NCBI RefSeq assembly: GCF_013204845.1
Contig: NZ_JABMKY010000016.1
Coordinates: 62,001-126,000 of the forward strand
Length of the DNA: 64,000 nt
Reading direction: 5' to 3'
Origin: Paenibacillus qinlingensis
GTDB lineage: Bacteria > Bacillota > Bacilli > Paenibacillales > NBRC-103111
Shown here: positions 63,240 to 64,000 of the stretch, piece by piece
Layout: every line of letters starts with the position of its first letter
How positions within the stretch are numbered: the stretch's first letter is position 1
Position numbers and translations under genes: made by a program
The notes under the pieces: generated by a model
Databases searched by the model: none
What the model was told of the DNA's origin: nothing
What the model saw: the letters and a program-made list of their open reading frames with translations, nothing else

Positions 63240-64000
63240 ATGGATACTTCGAACAGGAATCAGGGTGTGTATGGCAATGTGCCACAGCCAATCCGACCGG
63301 ATGGCGCTGGCGGGATGGATACCGGTCCTCGAGATATTATGAGGGATATGGAAAACCCGAATATGCTAGTTCCGCCCATAACAGATTCTGGCTTGCTGCC
63401 AAATTTGAAGTTTTCATTTTCGGATACTTCGATGAAACTGAATTTTGGAGGTTGGTCAAGGGAAGTAACCGTCAGAGAGTTACCCATTGCGACCACGCTT
63501 GCGGGTGTTAATATGAGTTTGACGCCTGGTGGTGTTCGCGAAATGCATTGGCACCAACAAGCAGAATGGTCCTATATGATTCTGGGTTCAGCTAGAATCA
63601 CATCAATTGATCAAGAGGGGCGGAATTTTATCGCAGATGTGGGTCCAGGAGATCTTTGGTACTTCCCGCCTGGACTCCCGCACTCCATACAAGGGTTAGA
63701 GCATTGTGAATTCTTGCTTGTTTTTGATGATGGTAACTTTTCTGATTTGAACACGATATCCATCTCCGATTGGTTTTCACGAACACCGAAAGATGTGCTT
63801 TCCGCCAATTTTGGCGTTCCCATGAGTGCTTTTAACAACATTCCCAAAGAGCAAGTCTATATCTATCAAGACAAGGTTCCTGGTCCAATCGATAGCCAGA
63901 AGGTACAGTCCCCTTATGGGACCATTCCCCTCAGTTTTAAGCATCGATTGCTCGCGCAGCCCCCGATCAAAACGCCAGGCGGCAGCGTCAGAATTGTAGA
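63240..64000 (+). CDS. oxdC: oxalate decarboxylase, bicupin (3' end outside window)
   Basis: An ATG at 63240, preceded by GAGAGGAG, opens a frame of 253 codons to the window end. The first cupin has [24 protein letters not shown], with the manganese ligands of the H-x-H-x5-E type, and [16 protein letters not shown], supplying the last His. This matches Bacillus OxdC/OxdD closely. The enzyme converts oxalate to formate and CO2. The lid segment near residue 163 reads FSDLNT where B. subtilis OxdC has FSENST, so the key lid Glu is replaced by Asp. The second cupin begins near the edge. Relatives include a spore-coat form; proximity to ger genes fits but does not prove that. Confidence 0.9.
   Translation, partial: MDTSNRNQGVYGNVPQPIRPDGAGGMDTGPRDIMRDMENPNMLVPPITDSGLLPNLKFSFSDTSMKLNFGGWSREVTVRELPIATTLAGVNMSLTPGGVREMHWHQQAEWSYMILGSARITSIDQEGRNFIADVGPGDLWYFPPGLPHSIQGLEHCEFLLVFDDGNFSDLNTISISDWFSRTPKDVLSANFGVPMSAFNNIPKEQVYIYQDKVPGPIDSQKVQSPYGTIPLSFKHRLLAQPPIKTPGGSVRIV

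Overview
The window looks like the chromosome of a motile, endospore-forming Bacillota, most likely Paenibacillus or a close relative. The evidence is strong AGGAGG-type ribosome binding sites, an alpha/beta small acid-soluble spore protein, a complete GerA-type germinant receptor operon, the Bacillus-like order polA-mutM-ytaF-coaE followed by nrdR, a Gram-positive type L-rhamnose isomerase, a YesM/YesN-type two-component system and many intergenic minisatellites. The genus is inferred from gene content, not from a marker gene.

Layout. 0-2.6 kb: the start of an AraC-type regulator runs off the left edge, divergent from a Gfo/Idh/MocA oxidoreductase and an alpha/beta hydrolase. 2.6-4.5 kb: ymaF, mgsA and ypsA. 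4.5-5.3 kb: a 39-bp tandem array and other intergenic repeats. 5.3-11.1 kb: L-rhamnose catabolism (rhaEW, rhaI, rhaB) and a DeoR-type regulator, with three phased AAACAAA repeats at the operon promoter. 11.1-24.6 kb: a plant-polysaccharide uptake and degradation locus, with a sensor kinase that has a duplicated sensor region, its AraC-type response regulator, a sugar ABC transporter, an SGNH hydrolase, a GH95-like enzyme and a secreted beta-helix protein preceded by a perfect cre site. Together these suggest use of rhamnogalacturonan or a similar pectic polymer: extracellular cleavage, ABC import, intracellular trimming, then rhamnose breakdown to dihydroxyacetone phosphate and lactaldehyde-derived products.

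24.7-35.2 kb: a phosphodiesterase, an aldo/keto reductase, motAB, a chemoreceptor, and pstS-pstC-pstA-pstB-phoU with Pho boxes before both pstS and pstC. A 52-bp palindrome-bearing tandem array separates pstS from pstC. 35.2-39.5 kb: a response-regulator/PAS histidine kinase, an EAL-GGDEF protein with its own Pho-box-like array, and a HAD hydrolase. 39.6-49.7 kb: housekeeping genes (polA, mutM, ytaF, coaE, a lytic transglycosylase, nrdR, htpG) mixed with spore genes (SASP, a DUF4183 protein) and two small unknown proteins. htpG has a CIRCE operator. 49.7-50.6 kb: about 1 kb of noncoding repeats.

50.6-58.8 kb: a possible PD-(D/E)XK nuclease with a C-terminal winged helix, a PIG-L deacetylase with a GPH-type symporter, a short-chain NAD(P)-binding protein with an unknown membrane protein, and an AraC regulator divergent from a large FAD-dependent oxidoreductase. 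58.8-64 kb: a ger operon in the order A-C-D-B, then a bicupin oxalate decarboxylase cut by the right edge. I found no rRNA, tRNA, CRISPR, prophage or insertion sequence. The observations I rate highest are regulatory: a Pho box on a c-di-GMP gene, the tandem palindromes inside the pst locus, a hairpin that would hide an ABC permease ribosome binding site, and the phased repeats at the rhamnose promoter.
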